64,000 nucleotides of DNA from positions 310,001 to 374,000 of the forward strand of contig BAABNI010000002.1 of assembly GCA_040365065.1 (NCBI GenBank), given 5' to 3'. Source of the stretch: Pelagadaptatus aseana. Lineage in GTDB: Bacteria > Pseudomonadota > Gammaproteobacteria > Pseudomonadales > Cellvibrionaceae. The notes under the pieces were generated by a model. The model was not told the origin of the DNA. It saw nothing but the letters and a program-made list of their open reading frames with translations, and did not search any database. Made by a program: the position numbers and the translations under genes. Shown in pieces: positions 44,327 through 54,715 of the stretch (positions are counted from its first letter, which is position 1; each line of letters begins with the position of its first letter).

Positions 44327-46735
44327 TCAATGAGGCGACATCTTAGAAATACGCAGCGCATTAAGTACCACCAGCAAAGAGCTGAGGGACATACCTATGG
44401 CTGCCGCATACGGAGGCACCAACGCCATAGCCGCCAAAGGTAACGCCAGACCATTGTACATCAGGGCCCAGGTCAGGTTCTGCGCAATGATCCGACGGGT
44501 TCGCACAGCACAATCAAAGGCTCTGTCGAGGGCCATCAGATCATTACTCAACAGAATACTGTCGGCACGGGTCTGAGCAAGGTCGGTTGCACCACCCATG
44601 GCAACTGAAATGGCCGCACCACTTAAAACCGGTACATCATTGATGCCATCACCAACCATCAATACATGGTGCTGAGTATCCTGCAAACTTTTAACATAGC
44701 GCAGCTTGTCATCAGGCGACATATTCGCCTGCCAATCATCAAACCCCAACTGACCCGCTACACGCTCCACCTCTGCACTTGCATCACCACTGAGCAGCTC
44801 AACGCGAATCCCTCTTTGTTTGAGCGCATGCACCAATGGCTGAGCCGAATCTCTGAGCCGGTCCTGCAAACACAACCAGTGGTATTGAACCACAACAGCA
44901 TCATCAAGCTGCGCCAACACCAGCCACTGACCTGACTGCTCTGGCGAAGCGGAGTCGGCCTCCTCACCCAGCGCAAATTCAGGCTTACCCAAACGATAGT
45001 GCACACCCTCCACCACACCGGCGACTCCCGCACCAATAATCTGTCGGGTAGAATCTGCTCGCAACGCCCCGGACCATTCATTAAAGGCTCTGGCAATGGG
45101 GTGACGTGATCCCTCTTCCAATGCAGCGACAACATTCAATAAAGATTTTGCATCAGCCAGCTCGATCTGGTGAAGAGTCTCCCCATAAACTGCAACCAAC
45201 TGTGGCTCACCTTCGGTCAGCGTTCCGGTTTTATCAAATATCACGCGATCAATACTGGGCAACTCTTCCAGCACATGACCACGGGTCACCAGCAATCCAT
45301 GTCGTCGCAGCCAGGCGATTGCGGTAGTCAGGGCCGCCGGGGAAGCCAATGACAAGGCACACGGACAGGTAACCACCAGTACTGAGAGGGTCACCCAAAA
45401 AGCTTTACTGCTATCAATAAAAAACCAAACGCTGGCAACAAGTGCGGCCACCACCAAGACCACCGCCACAAAATACCCGGCCAGACGATCCGCCATAGCC
45501 ACCTGCGCAGGCTTTTCCTGCTGGGCCTGCTCTACCAGTCGTTCAATAGCTGACAGCCGGGTCTGTTGCCCCACTGCTGTTACCCGAATTTCCAGAGCAC
45601 TTTCTGTGTTGATGGTACCGGCTATCACCTGACTGCCAGACTGCTTCTGAATGGCCTCCGCCTCACCGGTCAACAACGCTTCAACGACACCACTTTGTCC
45701 CCGTTCGACAACACCGTCGCAGGGCATGGTAGAGCCTGCAGGCACCAGAACCTGATCACCAGCCTCCAGAGCTTTCAGTGGCACAAACTGCCACTCCTGT
45801 TCTTGCTCCAACCAACGTTGCGCGGTCAGTGGCAGAATTTGCGCCATGTGAGAACTGTCAATGCCATTGCGGTGGCGTGCGCGCATCTCCAGATAACGGC
45901 CGGTCAGCAAAAAGAAGGTGAACATGGAGACCGAATCGAAATAGACCTCACCACCGCCAAACAGGGTCGCCCAGACACTGGCAGCATAGGCTCCGCCAAT
46001 AGCAAGAGATACCGGGACATCCATCACCAGATGTCGTACTTTGATGGCTCGCCAGGCAGCCACAAAAAATGGTCTGGCACTATAGAAAACCACCGGCGTG
46101 GCCATAATCAGGCTCAACCAGCGAAAAAAGGCTTCCCAGGATGCTTCTGCGCCAGTGTAGAGCGTCACGGCAACCATGCTGACCTGCATCATGCCAAACC
46201 CGGCAATGGCCAGTCTCATCAGGGCCTGACGTTTTTCTTTTTCCTGTAGCGCCAACTGGCGGTCTTCGGTGGCGGGAATGGGTTGATAACCAATAGAGGC
46301 CAAAGCCTGCATAATCTGGCTCAACTGAATTTTATTCACATCCCAGTCCACCAGACAGCGGTGAATCGAGGCATTGACCTTGACTTGAACTACACCCTCG
46401 AGACTGGATAAAAATTTCTCAATCAACCAGACACAGGCAGCACAGGAGATGCCCTCGAGCAGGAGTGAGGCTTGCATAACGCCCGGTGCAACCTCCAGTG
46501 CAAACTCCCGTTGCACGTCCGGGGCGTCAAACGCAACAAAAGAAACATCCGCCTCATCAGGACGGGCGCTGGATTCTGTACGAAAATTATAGAATTGCCC
46601 CAGGCCACCATCGACAATGGCAGAGGCTACAGCCTGACAACCGGGACAGCAAAAACTGCGCTCCTCGCCATCGATCGCGAAAGAGTAGTGGGAATGTGGC
46701 GGGACACTCAGACCGCAATGATAACAATCACTCAT
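44327..46735 (-). CDS. ccoI: Copper-translocating P-type ATPase CcoI
   Basis: 802-residue P1B ATPase dedicated to cbb3 oxidase copper supply. An N-terminal cysteine-rich domain (CYHCG, FCCPGCQAV) is followed by a heavy-metal-associated domain (GISCAACVW), the transmembrane CPC motif (VTCPCALSLASPAAL), phosphorylation site DKTGTLTEGE and hinge GDGINDVP. I start at ATG 46735; an upstream TTG is unlikely. The start overlaps the ccoH stop by 8 bp, so the two are translationally coupled. Confidence 0.96.
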   Translation of the reverse strand: MSDCYHCGLSVPPHSHYSFAIDGEERSFCCPGCQAVASAIVDGGLGQFYNFRTESSARPDEADVSFVAFDAPDVQREFALEVAPGVMQASLLLEGISCAACVWLIEKFLSSLEGVVQVKVNASIHRCLVDWDVNKIQLSQIMQALASIGYQPIPATEDRQLALQEKEKRQALMRLAIAGFGMMQVSMVAVTLYTGAEASWEAFFRWLSLIMATPVVFYSARPFFVAAWRAIKVRHLVMDVPVSLAIGGAYAASVWATLFGGGEVYFDSVSMFTFFLLTGRYLEMRARHRNGIDSSHMAQILPLTAQRWLEQEQEWQFVPLKALEAGDQVLVPAGSTMPCDGVVERGQSGVVEALLTGEAEAIQKQSGSQVIAGTINTESALEIRVTAVGQQTRLSAIERLVEQAQQEKPAQVAMADRLAGYFVAVVLVVAALVASVWFFIDSSKAFWVTLSVLVVTCPCALSLASPAALTTAIAWLRRHGLLVTRGHVLEELPSIDRVIFDKTGTLTEGEPQLVAVYGETLHQIELADAKSLLNVVAALEEGSRHPIARAFNEWSGALRADSTRQIIGAGVAGVVEGVHYRLGKPEFALGEEADSASPEQSGQWLVLAQLDDAVVVQYHWLCLQDRLRDSAQPLVHALKQRGIRVELLSGDASAEVERVAGQLGFDDWQANMSPDDKLRYVKSLQDTQHHVLMVGDGINDVPVLSGAAISVAMGGATDLAQTRADSILLSNDLMALDRAFDCAVRTRRIIAQNLTWALMYNGLALPLAAMALVPPYAAAIGMSLSSLLVVLNALRISKMSPH

Positions 46736-47261
46736 CGCCACCAAAGGCCAACTGGTTGCCAGAACTCAGATCAATCTCGCCGACAATACGCCATTTGACC
46801 CCGGAACTGTCCTCAGGCACTACCGGTGAAAGGCGGATATACCAGCGGTTATCCATGGCATGATCCAGCTCGGCAATGTAATAGCCTTCAGAAACTTTAC
46901 GCATGGTCAGGCGCAGATCGTAATCGGCCTCAACCGGATGATCCAGTCCCAGCGCCAAAGCCTCTGGTAAGACTGACATATCGTCAGCGGTTAGCTTAAG
47001 TATGACTTCACCAACCGTCATATCGAAAACCAGCTCACCAGTCAGGCCCAACTGCTTGGCAGCCAGATCTTCTTCAATACTCTGATTAATCATGCGCCCG
47101 ACTTTGTAGTAATTATCTTTGACCACATCGTCTGCGCCCTTGAAGGAAATCGCCAGCAATCCCGCGCCAACAAATACAATAAGAATCAAAGGCGATAATA
47201 CAAACCAGGCCCAGGTCTGACGGTACCAGGGTTTAACATCTAAGGAATCGGTATTACTCAT
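46728..47261 (-). CDS. ccoH: cbb3 oxidase assembly protein CcoH (FixH)
   Basis: 177-residue FixH/CcoH membrane protein. One N-terminal helix (WAWFVLSPLILIVFVGAGLL) is followed by KDNYYKVGRMINQS and a periplasmic beta domain. CcoH stabilises cbb3 assembly intermediates. A hairpin with a T run lies between ccoG and this gene, so it may be expressed by read-through or its own promoter. Confidence 0.95.
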   Translation of the reverse strand: MSNTDSLDVKPWYRQTWAWFVLSPLILIVFVGAGLLAISFKGADDVVKDNYYKVGRMINQSIEEDLAAKQLGLTGELVFDMTVGEVILKLTADDMSVLPEALALGLDHPVEADYDLRLTMRKVSEGYYIAELDHAMDNRWYIRLSPVVPEDSSGVKWRIVGEIDLSSGNQLAFGGDE

Positions 47262-47283
47262 AAACAATTCTGAACTGATCAAT

Positions 47284-47309
47284 AAAAAGCCACCGCATTA
47301 TGCGGTGGC
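47284..47309 (-). terminator. Hairpin terminator or attenuator between ccoG and ccoH
   Basis: Perfect 9-bp stem GCCACCGCA / TGCGGTGGC (47289-47297 and 47301-47309) followed on the minus strand by five T residues, located between the ccoG stop and the ccoH start. Confidence 0.65.
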
Positions 47310-47351
47310 CATATCATACGCTATTTGCAAACGACTTACGCTACTTACCGA

Positions 47352-48788
47352 TCACTTCGAAGGTCCGATAAAGCTGGCTTCTTCAGTGGCCGTTATTGAT
47401 GCATCGTCCTTGGCGGTGACAGTGATATAAACCGTGGTCTTGGTTTCCTTGAGCTGTTCTTTCGGCACAGAAATCCGAACCGGCATGGTGAAAATTTCAC
47501 CTTCTTCCAGCTCCAACGCCCGGAAGCCTTTCAGTTTAAAATCGCCATCACCCGATACAGAGATGTCATAGGCGTGGGCATCACGATCCATATTATTGAT
47601 TTTCACCGTGTAGACATTCTGAACATCACCCTTACTGATGCGATACATTTTGGTACCACGATCCCGAATGACATCCACAGACACCGGCTGACGATTTCCA
47701 ATCACATAGATAAACGCCACAATCATGGCAATCACGGCAAAGCTGTAGCCAAACAGACGCGGACGAATAAAGTGGGTTTCACCATTCTCCAGTTGGTCCT
47801 GAGAGGTAAAACGAATCAGACCGCGATCATAATCCATCTTGTCCATGACCTGATTACAGGCATCCACACACAAGCCACAGTTAATACATTCGTACTGCAT
47901 GCCATCGCGAATATCGATATCCACCGGACAAACCTGAACACACCAGGAACAGTCAATACAGTCCCCCTTGCCCTCGGCCTTATAATCGGTGTTTGGCTTG
48001 CGAGGACCGCGAGCTTCACCACGGGCCTTGTCATAGTGCACCGCCAGAGTATCGGAATCATACATCACCGCCTGAAAGCGGGCGTACGGGCACATGTACT
48101 TACACACCTGCTCACGCAACCAACCTGCATTGGCGTAGGTAGCGACCATGAAGAAGAAAGTCCAGAAAGCCGCAGCCGGGTGAATATCCCAACTCACAAA
48201 GCCATCGGCACCAATGGTGGGCCACAACCCTGTTAAGAGCTCCCTGACACCATAGAAATAACCAACGAAGGTCACCCCCGTAATGAAGGCGATAAGAAAC
48301 CAGAGAAAATGCTTACTGCCCTTGCGCAGTATTTTCTCCGTATTCCAGGCCTGCTTGTCGAGTTTGATCATCTTATTGCGATCGCCTTCGCAAAAATGCT
48401 CAGCCCAGATAAACATCAGAGTCCACACTGTCTGCGGGCAGGTAAAACCGCACCAAACCCGGCCAAACAGCACCGTTACGGTAAACAAACTGAAGGCGGC
48501 AATAATCAGGATCCAAGCCAACAACATGCCATCCTGAGGCCAGAAGGTCATCCACAGGATGTGGAATTTACGGGCAGGCAGATCAAATAACATGGCCGGA
48601 CGGCCATCAATCACCAGCCACGGCATCAGCAAAAAGCCGATAATCAGAGGCAGACCCGTATAGCGGCGAATACTCTGATAGAAACCGGAGATCTTGCGCG
48701 TATAGACCTTGCCCTGATCCTCATACAACATCCGATAGCGGATATTGGGTTCATCCTTTTCTTCCACTGTAGGAATCTTTTCGCCCAT
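47352..48788 (-). CDS. ccoG: cbb3 oxidase accessory ferredoxin CcoG (RdxA/FixG)
   Basis: 478-residue membrane-bound ferredoxin. Five or so helices in the N-terminal half include a GFTCPQTVW cysteine site and a CKYMCPYARFQ block. Two 4Fe-4S motifs follow, CIDCSWCVQVCP and CINCGLCVDAC, then an Ig-like periplasmic domain. CcoG reduces copper during cbb3 maturation. I use ATG 48788 with AGAGG before it. An Anr/FNR-like box sits upstream. Confidence 0.96.
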   Translation of the reverse strand: MGEKIPTVEEKDEPNIRYRMLYEDQGKVYTRKISGFYQSIRRYTGLPLIIGFLLMPWLVIDGRPAMLFDLPARKFHILWMTFWPQDGMLLAWILIIAAFSLFTVTVLFGRVWCGFTCPQTVWTLMFIWAEHFCEGDRNKMIKLDKQAWNTEKILRKGSKHFLWFLIAFITGVTFVGYFYGVRELLTGLWPTIGADGFVSWDIHPAAAFWTFFFMVATYANAGWLREQVCKYMCPYARFQAVMYDSDTLAVHYDKARGEARGPRKPNTDYKAEGKGDCIDCSWCVQVCPVDIDIRDGMQYECINCGLCVDACNQVMDKMDYDRGLIRFTSQDQLENGETHFIRPRLFGYSFAVIAMIVAFIYVIGNRQPVSVDVIRDRGTKMYRISKGDVQNVYTVKINNMDRDAHAYDISVSGDGDFKLKGFRALELEEGEIFTMPVRISVPKEQLKETKTTVYITVTAKDDASITATEEASFIGPSK

Positions 48789-48821
48789 GGGTACCTCTCC
48801 CCTCAATCTAATCTGGTGGCC

Positions 48822-48863
48822 AATGTAACAGCCTGAGAACTTCGGAAATTTGATATAGATTAG
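48822..48863 (-). promoter_or_regulatory. Anr/FNR-type promoter of ccoG
   Basis: An imperfect FNR box TTGATATAGATTAG (48850-48863; 8 of 10 consensus positions) is centred exactly 41.5 bp upstream of the +1 implied by a TACATT -10 (48827-48822, minus strand). This is the standard class II activator spacing. Confidence 0.5.
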
Positions 48864-48931
48864 ATTTTACTAATTTAAACTGAATTCACTAACGAGTATT
48901 TCAAATAAGTCTGTTCGATAAATTTTAGGCC

Positions 48932-48962
48932 AAAAAAAGCCCCTTATTTCAAGGGGCTTTTT
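48932..48962 (-). terminator. Terminator of the ccoNOQP operon
   Basis: Stem AAGCCCCTT / AAGGGGCTT with an ATTTC loop and flanking A/T runs, 24 bp after the ccoP stop. On the minus strand it ends in a run of seven T. It separates ccoNOQP from ccoG. Confidence 0.88.
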
Positions 48963-48985
48963 CAACTACTCAAACAACCAAGTAA

Positions 48986-49885
48986 TTACTCTTCGTCCTG
49001 CGACAGACTGTAGACGTAGGCGGTGAGAAGATGAATCTTCTCTTCGCGCAGCATCTCCTGCTGGGCAGGCATCTTATTGGCACGACCATTACGGATGGTG
49101 TGACGGATGTTCTGGGCAGTACCTTCGTACAACCAAATATCATCGGTCAGATTAGGCGCACCGACAGCCTGCATGCCTTTACCCTCGGCACCGTGACACG
49201 CTGCACAGTTTTGGGTAAATACCGTTGCACCAATCTTGGCTTTTTCAGCGTCGTGCTCCAAGCCTGACAGAGACAGTACGTACTCTGCAGCAGCCTGAAC
49301 ATTGTCTTCACCAATGATCGGGCCAAACGCTGGCATATTACCCATACGGCCATACACCAGAGTGTGCTTGATTGCTTCAGGTGTACCGCCGTAGAGCCAA
49401 TCGTTATCGGTCAGGTTCGGGAAGCTGTAGTTACCACCGCCGTCAGCGCCGTGACATACCGCACAGTTGTTGGCGAAGATACGGGTACCCATTTTCAGCG
49501 CGCGAGGATCCTGAGCCAGCTCTTCAATAGGCATGGCAGCCAGTTCCTGATAGATGCCACCGAATTGCTCCTGTGCTTTCTGCTCTTCACGCTCCAACTG
49601 GTTAACGGAAGTCCAGCCCAACAGACCTTTCCAGCTGCCCAGTCCCGGATACAGAGCCAGGTAAATCGCTGTAAAGATCAGGGTGCCAACAAACAGCTGG
49701 AACCACCACTTTGGCAGCGGGTTATCGTATTCCTGGATACCGTCGTAGGTATGACCAGTGGTTTTGTTTTCGGGATCATCGTCATCGCTAACAGCAACTT
49801 TACGGTTACTGAACAGCACCCAAGTCACCAAGATCAGGTTGATCAGGGTCAGACCGATAATCCACACGTTCCAAAAAGTACTCAT
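48986..49885 (-). CDS. ccoP: cbb3 oxidase diheme subunit CcoP
   Basis: 299-residue membrane-anchored diheme cytochrome c. Two N-terminal helices (about 5-25 and 60-80) are followed by heme motifs CAVCH (141-145) and CAACH (227-231) in two cytochrome domains. It receives electrons from periplasmic cytochromes and passes them to CcoO. Last structural gene before the terminator. Confidence 0.97.
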   Translation of the reverse strand: MSTFWNVWIIGLTLINLILVTWVLFSNRKVAVSDDDDPENKTTGHTYDGIQEYDNPLPKWWFQLFVGTLIFTAIYLALYPGLGSWKGLLGWTSVNQLEREEQKAQEQFGGIYQELAAMPIEELAQDPRALKMGTRIFANNCAVCHGADGGGNYSFPNLTDNDWLYGGTPEAIKHTLVYGRMGNMPAFGPIIGEDNVQAAAEYVLSLSGLEHDAEKAKIGATVFTQNCAACHGAEGKGMQAVGAPNLTDDIWLYEGTAQNIRHTIRNGRANKMPAQQEMLREEKIHLLTAYVYSLSQDEE

Positions 49886-49906
49886 AATTATTCCTGCCTT
49901 ACTTCA

Positions 49907-50080
49907 TCATTTCTCAGACGAAGGGGTTTCAGAGTCAGTTGAAGGTTCGTCGGCAAATGGCAAGTTAGCAGCATCCTCAAAACGCTTTTTGCGTCTTGGG
50001 GCAAAAGCCCACCAGCAAACACCAGTAAACATGACGGCAATTAATACCGTTGCGAATGCTCTTGCGTCATTAATATCCAT
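49907..50080 (-). CDS. ccoQ: cbb3 oxidase small subunit CcoQ
   Basis: 57-residue single-helix membrane protein: ATVLIAVMFTGVCWWAFAPRRKKRFEDAANLPF carries the family's helix followed by the basic and NLPF motif. CcoQ stabilises the complex. I use ATG 50080 with AAGG upstream; the longer frame to 50098 is unnecessary. It lies between ccoO and ccoP. Confidence 0.93.
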   Translation of the reverse strand: MDINDARAFATVLIAVMFTGVCWWAFAPRRKKRFEDAANLPFADEPSTDSETPSSEK

Positions 50081-50122
50081 AAGTAAACCTTCAACCACTT
50101 GCTCGTGTTATTAACGTTGCTC

Positions 50123-50734
50123 TTAGCGCTTCTTCTGCAACAGAATGCCCAGCTGTTGCAAGTAAGCAACCAGAGCATCCATTTCAGTAGTGCCATTCAC
50201 TGCCGCTTTCGCGCCAGCAATATCTTCATCGGTATAGGGTACGCCCACAGCACGCAAAGCAGCCATTTTCTTACCCGTGTCTTCACCAGTGAGGATATTG
50301 TCGAACAACCAAGGGAACGCCGGCATGTTGGACTCAGGTACAACGTTACGCGGGTTGTACAGGTGAGCCTTGTGCCACTCATCAGAGTAACGTCCGCCTA
50401 CACGAGCCAGGTCAGGGCCAGTTCGCTTGGAACCCCACAGGAATGGGTGATCGTAAACAGACTCACCGGCTACAGAGTAGTGACCGTAACGCTCAACTTC
50501 GGCACGCAGAGGGCGAACCATCTGCGTGTGACATACGTGACAACCTTCACGGATGTAGATGTCACGACCTTCCAGCTGAACAGCAGTCCACGGCTTCATA
50601 CCTTCGATTGGCTTGGTGGTTTCATCCTGGAAAAACTGCGGAACAATTTGTACCAGACCACCGAAGCTGACGGCCACAACGGCCAACAGCATCAACAAAC
50701 CAATATTCTTTTCTACTACGTCATGATTCTTCAC
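50123..50734 (-). CDS. ccoO: cbb3 oxidase monoheme subunit CcoO
   Basis: 203-residue membrane-anchored cytochrome c. One N-terminal helix precedes heme motif CHVCH at 65-69, followed by the family block [18 protein letters not shown]. It shuttles electrons from CcoP to CcoN. GTG start at 50734 with GGAGAG before it, 11 bp after ccoN. Confidence 0.97.
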   Translation of the reverse strand: MKNHDVVEKNIGLLMLLAVVAVSFGGLVQIVPQFFQDETTKPIEGMKPWTAVQLEGRDIYIREGCHVCHTQMVRPLRAEVERYGHYSVAGESVYDHPFLWGSKRTGPDLARVGGRYSDEWHKAHLYNPRNVVPESNMPAFPWLFDNILTGEDTGKKMAALRAVGVPYTDEDIAGAKAAVNGTTEMDALVAYLQQLGILLQKKR

Positions 50735-50745
50735 TGCGGCTCTCC

Positions 50746-52188
50746 TTATGCTGCTTGAGGCTGTGCACTAGCAACTTCATCTTCGTCGCTAGTCAGTGTG
50801 CGATAGGTGTTGTAAGCCATCAGCAGCATGCCGATCAGGAAGAAGGCACCACCAAGGATACGAACGAAGTAACCTGGGTAGCTAGCCTCTACCGACTCAA
50901 CAAAGCTGTAAGTCAGAGTGCCGTCAGCGTTAAATGCACGCCACATCAAACCTTGCATGATGCCGTTCACCCACATGGAAGCGATGTACAAAACAGTACC
51001 AATAGTAGCCAGCCAGAAGTGGGTATAAATCAACTGAGTGCTCCACATTTTGGTCTTGTTGGTCAGTACTGGCAGCAAGTGATAGATAGCACCAATAGAG
51101 ATCATGGCAACCCAGCCCAAAGCACCGGAGTGTACGTGACCTACGGTCCAGTCAGTGTTGTGAGACAGAGCATTAACAGTCTTAATGGACATCATTGGGC
51201 CTTCAAAGGTAGACATACCGTAGAAGGACAGAGAAACCACCAGGAAGCGCAGGGTTGGATCCGTGCGCAGTTTATGCCAGGCACCGGACAGGGTCATGAT
51301 ACCGTTGATCATACCACCCCAGCTTGGAGCCAGCAGAACCAGAGACATCACCATACCCAGGCTTTGCGCCCAATCGGGCAGCGCTGAGTAGTGCAGGTGG
51401 TGACCACCGGCCCAGATGTACATGCTAATCAGCGCCCAGAAGTGAACGATGGACAGCTGGTAAGAGTATACAGGGCGACCGGCTTGCTTAGGTACGAAGT
51501 AGTACATCATGCCCAGGAAGCCTGCAGTCAGGAAGAAACCAACCGCATTGTGACCGTACCACCACTGGATCATCGCATCCATGGCACCGGAGTACATAGA
51601 GTAGGATTTGAAAGCGCTTACAGGCACAGCCATGTTGTTAACCACATGCAACAGGGCAATCACGATAATGAAAGCACCGTAGAACCAGTTGGCAACATAG
51701 ATGTGAGACGTCTTACGCTTGACAATGGTCCCGAAGAACACAATGGCGTAGGCAACCCAAACCAGAGTAATCAGAATATCGATGGGCCATTCCAGCTCAG
51801 CGTATTCTTTAGCAGAGGTAATACCCAGAGGCAGAGTAATGGCTGCACTGAGAATAACCAGCTGCCAACCCCAGAAGGTGAATGGCACCAGAAAACCGCC
51901 AAACAGAGACGTTTGACAGGTGCGCTGAACCACGTAGTAGGAGGTTGCGAAAAGAGCACAACCACCAAACGCGAAGATCACCGCATTGGTGTGCAGCGGT
52001 CGCAGACGCCCAAAGTGCGAATACGGCTGCAGAATGTCATTCAATTGTGGCCAGTACAACTGTGCCGCAATCAAGACGCCCACTGCCATTCCGACCACGC
52101 CCCAAACGACGGTCATCACGGCAAATTGGCGGACTACTTTGTAGTCATATGCTGGCTGATCGCCAGACGTTGCCAAGTTACTACTCAT
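50746..52188 (-). CDS. ccoN: cbb3 oxidase catalytic subunit CcoN
   Basis: 480-residue heme-copper oxidase catalytic subunit with about 12 helices. Heme and copper histidine regions are visible ([56 protein letters not shown]). It reduces oxygen with high affinity in the inner membrane and pumps protons. Head of the ccoNOQP operon; an Anr/FNR-type box lies about 130 bp upstream. Confidence 0.97.
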   Translation of the reverse strand: MSSNLATSGDQPAYDYKVVRQFAVMTVVWGVVGMAVGVLIAAQLYWPQLNDILQPYSHFGRLRPLHTNAVIFAFGGCALFATSYYVVQRTCQTSLFGGFLVPFTFWGWQLVILSAAITLPLGITSAKEYAELEWPIDILITLVWVAYAIVFFGTIVKRKTSHIYVANWFYGAFIIVIALLHVVNNMAVPVSAFKSYSMYSGAMDAMIQWWYGHNAVGFFLTAGFLGMMYYFVPKQAGRPVYSYQLSIVHFWALISMYIWAGGHHLHYSALPDWAQSLGMVMSLVLLAPSWGGMINGIMTLSGAWHKLRTDPTLRFLVVSLSFYGMSTFEGPMMSIKTVNALSHNTDWTVGHVHSGALGWVAMISIGAIYHLLPVLTNKTKMWSTQLIYTHFWLATIGTVLYIASMWVNGIMQGLMWRAFNADGTLTYSFVESVEASYPGYFVRILGGAFFLIGMLLMAYNTYRTLTSDEDEVASAQPQAA

Positions 52189-52280
52189 AGTGTCTTCCTA
52201 GTTAGTATTTAAAATGAAGTAGTTTTTGCTCACTTCTTCGAACACAACCCCTCCCCAAATAGAGTAGAGAGTTCGATGTG

Positions 52281-52297
52281 CGGCATTTTGCCGCATC
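52281..52297. repeat. Hairpin in the argG-ccoN intergenic region
   Basis: TGCGGCA-TTT-TGCCGCA is a perfect 7-bp inverted repeat (within 52279-52295, give or take a base) with no T run on either strand. It overlaps the predicted ccoN -10 region, so it may be a protein-binding site or a factor-dependent end of the argG transcript. Confidence 0.35.
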
Positions 52298-52326
52298 AAG
52301 TAAGAGCTATTTTTGACCCGCATCAA
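52285..52326 (-). promoter_or_regulatory. Anr/FNR-type promoter of ccoNOQP
   Basis: TTGACCCGCATCAA (52313-52326) matches 9 of 10 positions of the FNR/Anr box TTGAT-N4-ATCAA. Its centre lies 41.5 bp upstream of the +1 implied by CAAAAT (52290-52285, minus strand), the canonical class II position. It predicts induction of cbb3 oxidase at low oxygen. Confidence 0.6.
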
Positions 52327-52402
52327 CACTTCCAGACAAAAGCCCACAACTGCCTGAAATACGGGATCAATTCTCTCCCATCGCGCCCAAAAGCACGCCC
52401 AC

Positions 52403-53626
52403 TTACAGTTGCGAGCGCCCTTTCTTGGCAGCAATTCTCATACGCAGTGCGTTCAGCTTAATAAAGCCCTCAGCATCCTTCTGATCATAGGCACCGGCAT
52501 CGTCTTCGAAAGTGGCAATTTTTTCATCAAACAGACTGTCTTCCGAGCGACGACCAGCGATACTCACAGAACCCTTATAAAGCTTGACGCGCACATCACC
52601 GTTAACAACCGACTGAGACTCATCAATGGCAGCCTGAAGCATTTTGCGCTCAGGGCTCCACCAATAGCCGTTGTAAACCAACTTGGCGTACTGGGGCATC
52701 AATTCATCTTTCAGGTGTGCCGCTTCACGGTCCAGAGTCAGTGATTCAATCGCACGGTGAGCCTTCAGCATCACAGTACCCGCCGGCGTTTCATAACAAC
52801 CACGGGATTTCATGCCCACATAGCGGTTTTCAACGATATCCGCACGGCCCACGCCGTTTTCGCCAGCCACTTTATTCAGGTACTCCATCACGGTAGCCGG
52901 AGACATCTGCTCACCATTAATGGCTACGATATCGCCATTTTTGTAGGTCAACTCAACGTAAGTCGGCTTGTCTGGAGCATCTTCGGGCGCCACAGTCCAG
53001 CGCCACATTTCCGGATCCTCTGCTTCCCACCATGGATCTTCCAAGTTGCCACCCTCATAAGAAATGTGCAGCAGGTTAGCGTCCATGGAATATGGGGATT
53101 TTTTCTTACTGCTGGCGTAATCCACTGGAATATTGCGCTCTTCACAGTATTCCATCAGTGTCTCACGGGACGTCAGATCCCACTCGCGCCAAGGAGCGAT
53201 TACCTGAATACCCGGCTTAAGTGCATAGGCACCCAATTCAAAGCGGACCTGATCATTACCCTTGCCGGTCGCGCCATGGGAAATGGCGTTAGCGCCGGTT
53301 TCATTGGCAATTTCAATCAAGCGCTTGGCAATCAACGGACGAGCGATGGACGTGCCCAACAGGTACTCACCTTCGTAAACCGCATTGGCACGAAACATTG
53401 GGAAAACAAAATCACGCGCAAATTCTTCGCGCAGGTCATCAATGTAGATTTCCTTGATACCCATGGCCTCGGCTTTGGCTCGGGCCGGCTCCACTTCTTC
53501 ACCCTGACCAATATCAGCAGTAAAGGTAACCACTTCGCAGTTATAGGTTTCCTGCAACCATTTTACGATTACAGAGGTATCCAGGCCGCCAGAGTAGGCG
53601 AGCACCACTTTATTCACGGATGACAT
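52403..53626 (-). CDS. argG: Argininosuccinate synthase
   Basis: 407-residue enzyme that joins citrulline and aspartate using ATP. The PP-loop motif AYSGGLDTS (10-18) and the blocks [15 protein letters not shown] and [11 protein letters not shown] are intact. Full family length. GAGGT precedes the ATG. It lies upstream of ccoNOQP but is separated by a 214-bp gap holding the ccoN promoter. Confidence 0.97.
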   Translation of the reverse strand: MSSVNKVVLAYSGGLDTSVIVKWLQETYNCEVVTFTADIGQGEEVEPARAKAEAMGIKEIYIDDLREEFARDFVFPMFRANAVYEGEYLLGTSIARPLIAKRLIEIANETGANAISHGATGKGNDQVRFELGAYALKPGIQVIAPWREWDLTSRETLMEYCEERNIPVDYASSKKKSPYSMDANLLHISYEGGNLEDPWWEAEDPEMWRWTVAPEDAPDKPTYVELTYKNGDIVAINGEQMSPATVMEYLNKVAGENGVGRADIVENRYVGMKSRGCYETPAGTVMLKAHRAIESLTLDREAAHLKDELMPQYAKLVYNGYWWSPERKMLQAAIDESQSVVNGDVRVKLYKGSVSIAGRRSEDSLFDEKIATFEDDAGAYDQKDAEGFIKLNALRMRIAAKKGRSQL

Positions 53627-53824
53627 AATCTGACCTCAGAGATAACAAGCACCACCCCGGTATGTAGAGAACCGGTCCGAATAAATCACAGACCGCAATT
53701 TATTCTGGTGAATGCTGAGTAGAATTCGGGCGCGAATTGTAGCCGTTTCCTCAACAGAATCCCACCTGAATCATAGGGATAGACGTAATTGAGCAAAATT
53801 TCCAGAAGGAGAATCTAGCAGTGA

Positions 53825-54715
53825 TTAGTTGCGCGCCAGTTCCGGCACGCTGGGACCACCATTTTTTTGCAGGCGAATAGTGACCCGGCGGTTCTGTGCC
53901 CGCCCCATTCGGGTCCGGTTGGTGGCCACAGGGTAGCGTTCGCCATGCCAGCGAACCTGAATCTGATCGGGGGGTATGCCTTTTTGCCTCAGAATGGTTG
54001 CCACCATTTCAGCACGCTTTTTGGACAACTCAAGATTTTCCCCGCGATTGCCCACAGCATCGGTGTGACCATCAATAAAAAATGATTGCACGGAAGGATC
54101 TGCTTTTACATAAACCGCAATATGCTCCAATTTTTTCAGCTCACTGGGGCGCAATGAATCCCTGCCGGAGGGAAAATAAATTGCCGTGCGCTCAATTTGA
54201 CGGAAGTTTACCGGCAGCAATGTGGCCAGACACTCCATAAACTGGCGATAGGCCCCGGTAAAATTGACCGAGCTCAAAACCACCCGGGAAGACTGCTCCG
54301 CGCCATACCATGGCTTGCGGGTAATAACGATTTTCTGACCGGCCAACAACTCCGCCAGAATACGCTCAGTGCGAGCCTCTTCCAGAGTCAAAGGGTCTTT
54401 ACCCTGCTTCACCGACACCAGCCCCAGATTCACATTTTTACCACGAGGCTTCCATACCGGCGCCTCAGACACCAGTGAAGCCTTACCTGTTTTAAAACGC
54501 TCCCTTGATGGCTTTAAATCGAAGGTCGCTGCCTCGCCAGCCTCTTTGTAAAACACCCCTTTGCCATAAAAGGGGATATCGTGCGTCATGCGGCACTCAA
54601 AAATTGAGCCCTCAACCATCCAGGACGACTCATCCATGGGCGTCTGATAAGTGGCCGCCCAACTGTGGGCAGCCATAAATTTCAACACGACAAGAACTAG
54701 TAACCACTTACCCAC
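53825..54715 (-). CDS. motY: Sodium-type flagellar motor protein MotY
   Basis: About 296 residues. A signal peptide (VGKWLLVLVVLKFMAAHSWA) is followed by a MotY N-terminal domain (YQTPMDESSWMVEGSIFECRM) and a C-terminal OmpA-like peptidoglycan-binding domain (FFIDGHTDAVGNRGENLELS, GRAQNRRVTI). MotY forms the T-ring that anchors stator units in Vibrio and also occurs in Pseudomonas. The longer frame to 54910 overlaps divergent pyrC; the GTG at 54715 gives a proper signal peptide, though without a strong ribosome site. Divergence from pyrC matches Pseudomonas gene order. Confidence 0.9.
   Translation of the reverse strand: MGKWLLVLVVLKFMAAHSWAATYQTPMDESSWMVEGSIFECRMTHDIPFYGKGVFYKEAGEAATFDLKPSRERFKTGKASLVSEAPVWKPRGKNVNLGLVSVKQGKDPLTLEEARTERILAELLAGQKIVITRKPWYGAEQSSRVVLSSVNFTGAYRQFMECLATLLPVNFRQIERTAIYFPSGRDSLRPSELKKLEHIAVYVKADPSVQSFFIDGHTDAVGNRGENLELSKKRAEMVATILRQKGIPPDQIQVRWHGERYPVATNRTRMGRAQNRRVTIRLQKNGGPSVPELARN

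Noticed and set aside
52279..52297. Rho-independent terminator of argG
   Set aside because: The TGCGGCA/TGCCGCA stem is perfect but lacks a T run on either strand and overlaps the predicted ccoN -10 region.
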